A DNA stretch of 64,000 bases. It comes from Thiobacillus sp. SCUT-2. GTDB lineage: Bacteria > Pseudomonadota > Gammaproteobacteria > Burkholderiales > Thiobacillaceae. The notes below the pieces were generated by a model, which searched no databases, was not told where the DNA came from, and worked only from the letters and a program-made list of their open reading frames with translations. Positions within the stretch are counted from its first letter, which is position 1. Each line of letters begins with the position of its first letter. Both the position numbers and the translations under genes were made by a program. Of this stretch, positions 62,329 through 64,000 are shown piece by piece. The stretch covers positions 496,001-560,000 of the forward strand of contig NZ_CP141769.1 of assembly GCF_035621355.1 (NCBI RefSeq), given 5' to 3'.

Positions 62329-63057
62329 ATGTCCGCGATCATCCGACCGAGCGGCCGCGCCGCCGAAGCCCTGCGCCCGCTCACCTTCACCCGCAGGTTC
62401 ACCAAGCACGCCGAAGGCTCGGTGCTCGTCGCCATGGGCGACACCCGCGTGCTATGCACGGCGAGCGTCCTCGACAAGCTGCCGCCGCACAAGAAGGGCA
62501 GCGGCGAAGGCTGGGTGACGGCCGAGTACGGCATGCTGCCGCGTTCCACGCACACCCGCACCGACCGCGAGGCCGCGCGCGGCAAGCAGTCCGGCCGCAC
62601 CCAGGAGATCCAGCGCCTGATCGGACGCAGCCTGCGCGCCGTGGTCGACCTGAAGAAGCTCGGCGAGCGCACGCTCCACATCGACTGCGACGTCCTGCAG
62701 GCCGACGGCGGAACGCGCTGCGCGAGCATCTGCGGCGCCTACGTCGCGGTGGCGGACGCGATCGCCGGCCTGATGAAGGACGGCGCGCTGGCCGAGTCGC
62801 CGCTGGTCGACAGCATCGCCGCCGTCTCGGTCGGCGTGTACCGGGGCGAACCGGTGCTCGACCTCGACTACGCCGAGGACTCCGACTGCGACACCGACAT
62901 GAACGTCGTGATGACCGGGCGCGGCGGGATCGTCGAAGTCCAGGGCACGGCCGAGGGGGCGCCGTTCTCCCGCGCCACGCTCGAGGCGCTGCTCGATCTC
63001 GCCACGGCCGGGATCGAGCAGATCACCGTCAGACAGAACGAGGCGCTCTCGGCATGA
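62329..63057 (+). CDS. rph: Ribonuclease PH
   Basis: A 242-residue phosphorolytic 3'-exoribonuclease that trims tRNA 3' ends. [20 protein letters not shown], the phosphate-binding [20 protein letters not shown] and [16 protein letters not shown] are characteristic. The start lies 75 bases after the phosphatase gene. Overlaps rdgB by 4 bases, the usual rph-rdgB-hemW order. Confidence 0.96.
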   Translation: MSAIIRPSGRAAEALRPLTFTRRFTKHAEGSVLVAMGDTRVLCTASVLDKLPPHKKGSGEGWVTAEYGMLPRSTHTRTDREAARGKQSGRTQEIQRLIGRSLRAVVDLKKLGERTLHIDCDVLQADGGTRCASICGAYVAVADAIAGLMKDGALAESPLVDSIAAVSVGVYRGEPVLDLDYAEDSDCDTDMNVVMTGRGGIVEVQGTAEGAPFSRATLEALLDLATAGIEQITVRQNEALSA

Positions 63058-63644
63058 AGAAGATCGTCATCGCCTCCGGCAACCCCGGCAAGCTGCGCGA
63101 GATCGCGCGCATCCTCGAGCCGCTCGACATCGCCGCCGCGCCGCAGTCGGACTTCGGCGTGCCGGAATGCCCCGAGCCGCACGTCACCTTCATCGAGAAC
63201 TGCCTCGCGAAGGCGCGCCATGCCAGCGCGCACACCGGGCTGCCGGCGCTCGCCGACGATTCCGGCATCTGCGTCGAGGCGCTGAACGGCGCGCCCGGCG
63301 TGTTCTCGGCACGTTACGCCGGCGAGCCCAAATCGGACGCGCGCAACAACGAAAAGCTGATTGCCGCGCTTGCGGGCCAGCCCAACCGGCGCGCGCACTA
63401 CTACTGCGTCATGGTGCTGGTGCGCTATGCGGACGACCCCGAGCCGCTGATCGCCGAAGGCCGCTGGCACGGCGAAATCATCGATATGCCGCGCGGCACG
63501 AACGGCTTCGGCTACGACCCGTATTTCCTCGTTCCGCAATTCGGCAGGACCGGCGCGGAGCTCGGCGAGGACGAGAAAAATGCCGTGTCGCACCGCGGCC
63601 AGGCCTTGCGCGAACTGGCCGACAAGCTGAAGCGGCTTGGCTGA
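63054..63644 (+). CDS. rdgB: dITP/XTP pyrophosphatase
   Basis: A 196-residue house-cleaning enzyme hydrolysing ITP, dITP and XTP. Signatures: [54 protein letters not shown] and [11 protein letters not shown]. Start overlaps the rph stop (ATGA). Length is normal for the family. Confidence 0.96.
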   Translation: MKKIVIASGNPGKLREIARILEPLDIAAAPQSDFGVPECPEPHVTFIENCLAKARHASAHTGLPALADDSGICVEALNGAPGVFSARYAGEPKSDARNNEKLIAALAGQPNRRAHYYCVMVLVRYADDPEPLIAEGRWHGEIIDMPRGTNGFGYDPYFLVPQFGRTGAELGEDEKNAVSHRGQALRELADKLKRLG

Positions 63645-64000
63645 GTCGGTCGTTCGCGGGCTGGACGGCGGGCCGCGCGTGCCGCCGCCACTGTCGCTTT
63701 ACATCCACCTGCCGTGGTGCGTGCGGAAGTGTCCGTATTGCGACTTCAATTCGCACGCCGCGCAGTCCCTGCCCGAAGCCGCCTACATCGACGCGCTGCT
63801 CGCCGACCTCGAGCGCGCGCTGCCCGACATCTGGGGACGCAAGGTCCACACCGTGTTCTTCGGCGGCGGCACGCCCAGCCTGTTTTCGCCGGACGGCATC
63901 GATCGCATCCTGACCGGGGTGCGTGCGCTGACGCCGCTCGCCCCCGGCGCGGAAATCACGCTCGAGGCCAACCCGGGAACGGTAGAGACCGCGAAGTTCA
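63637..64000 (+). CDS. hemW: Heme chaperone HemW (radical SAM), cut by window end
   Basis: The first about 121 residues of HemW, formerly called coproporphyrinogen III oxidase-like. SLYIHLPWCVRKCPYCDFNSH carries the radical SAM cluster CxxxCxxC and VFFGGGTPSLF the glycine motif. The start is uncertain: TTG at 63637 (overlapping rdgB by 8 bases) or GTG at 63679. No stop is present before the window ends. Confidence 0.9.
   Translation, partial: MAESVVRGLDGGPRVPPPLSLYIHLPWCVRKCPYCDFNSHAAQSLPEAAYIDALLADLERALPDIWGRKVHTVFFGGGTPSLFSPDGIDRILTGVRALTPLAPGAEITLEANPGTVETAKF

Overview
The window is a 64 kb stretch of GC-rich chromosome from a betaproteobacterium. Evidence: the ribosomal gene order (infA between secY and rpmJ), an ubiA/ubiC ubiquinone pair, a classical Gram-negative porin, uvrA-yajR-ssb linkage, and 16S rRNA features resembling Thiobacillus and other Nitrosomonadales. 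The genus is an inference from memory, not a search. Almost everything is core genome.

Layout. 1-10.7 kb: end of the S10 operon, the whole spc operon and the alpha operon (rplV' to rplQ), closed by a strong terminator. 10.8-14.1 kb: SAM hydrolase, glycerate 2-kinase, an Ala-rich lipoprotein and an RluF-like pseudouridine synthase. 14.1-21.1 kb: uvrA divergent from yajR, then ssb and a TonB-dependent receptor. 21.2-26.6 kb: fmdB, a DUF502 membrane protein, aspS, a DUF2322 gene, nudB, a ybhP-like nuclease and clsB. 26.7-29.8 kb is the only clearly accessory stretch: yaiI, a DUF433/DUF5615 toxin-antitoxin-like pair, a truncated second copy of the yaiI 5' end, ypfJ, a parDE-like pair and REP-like repeats. 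29.8-40.4 kb: porin, TPR-sulfotransferase, osmC, YdcF-like, rplM-rpsI, argC, erpA, anmK, an M23 peptidase and tyrS. 40.4-46.3 kb: a complete rrn operon (two promoters, 16S, tRNA-Ile, tRNA-Ala, 23S, 5S, terminator). 46.3-53.9 kb: birA, coaX, a SPOR-like protein, ubiA/ubiC and a four-gene TRAP transporter operon. 53.8-64 kb: recG, ridA, spoT, rpoZ, gmk, yicC on one strand, and a Ser/Thr kinase, PP2C phosphatase, rph, rdgB and hemW (cut by the window end) on the other.

Most notable: (1) the 23S gene carries about 108 extra bases in helix 25, forming a perfect 17-bp stem, which looks like an intervening sequence; (2) a 77-bp near-identical duplication of the yaiI start flanks the DUF433/DUF5615 pair, as if the cassette inserted into yaiI and brought a replacement 5' end. 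I found no CRISPR array, prophage, transposase or obviously new multi-gene defence system.
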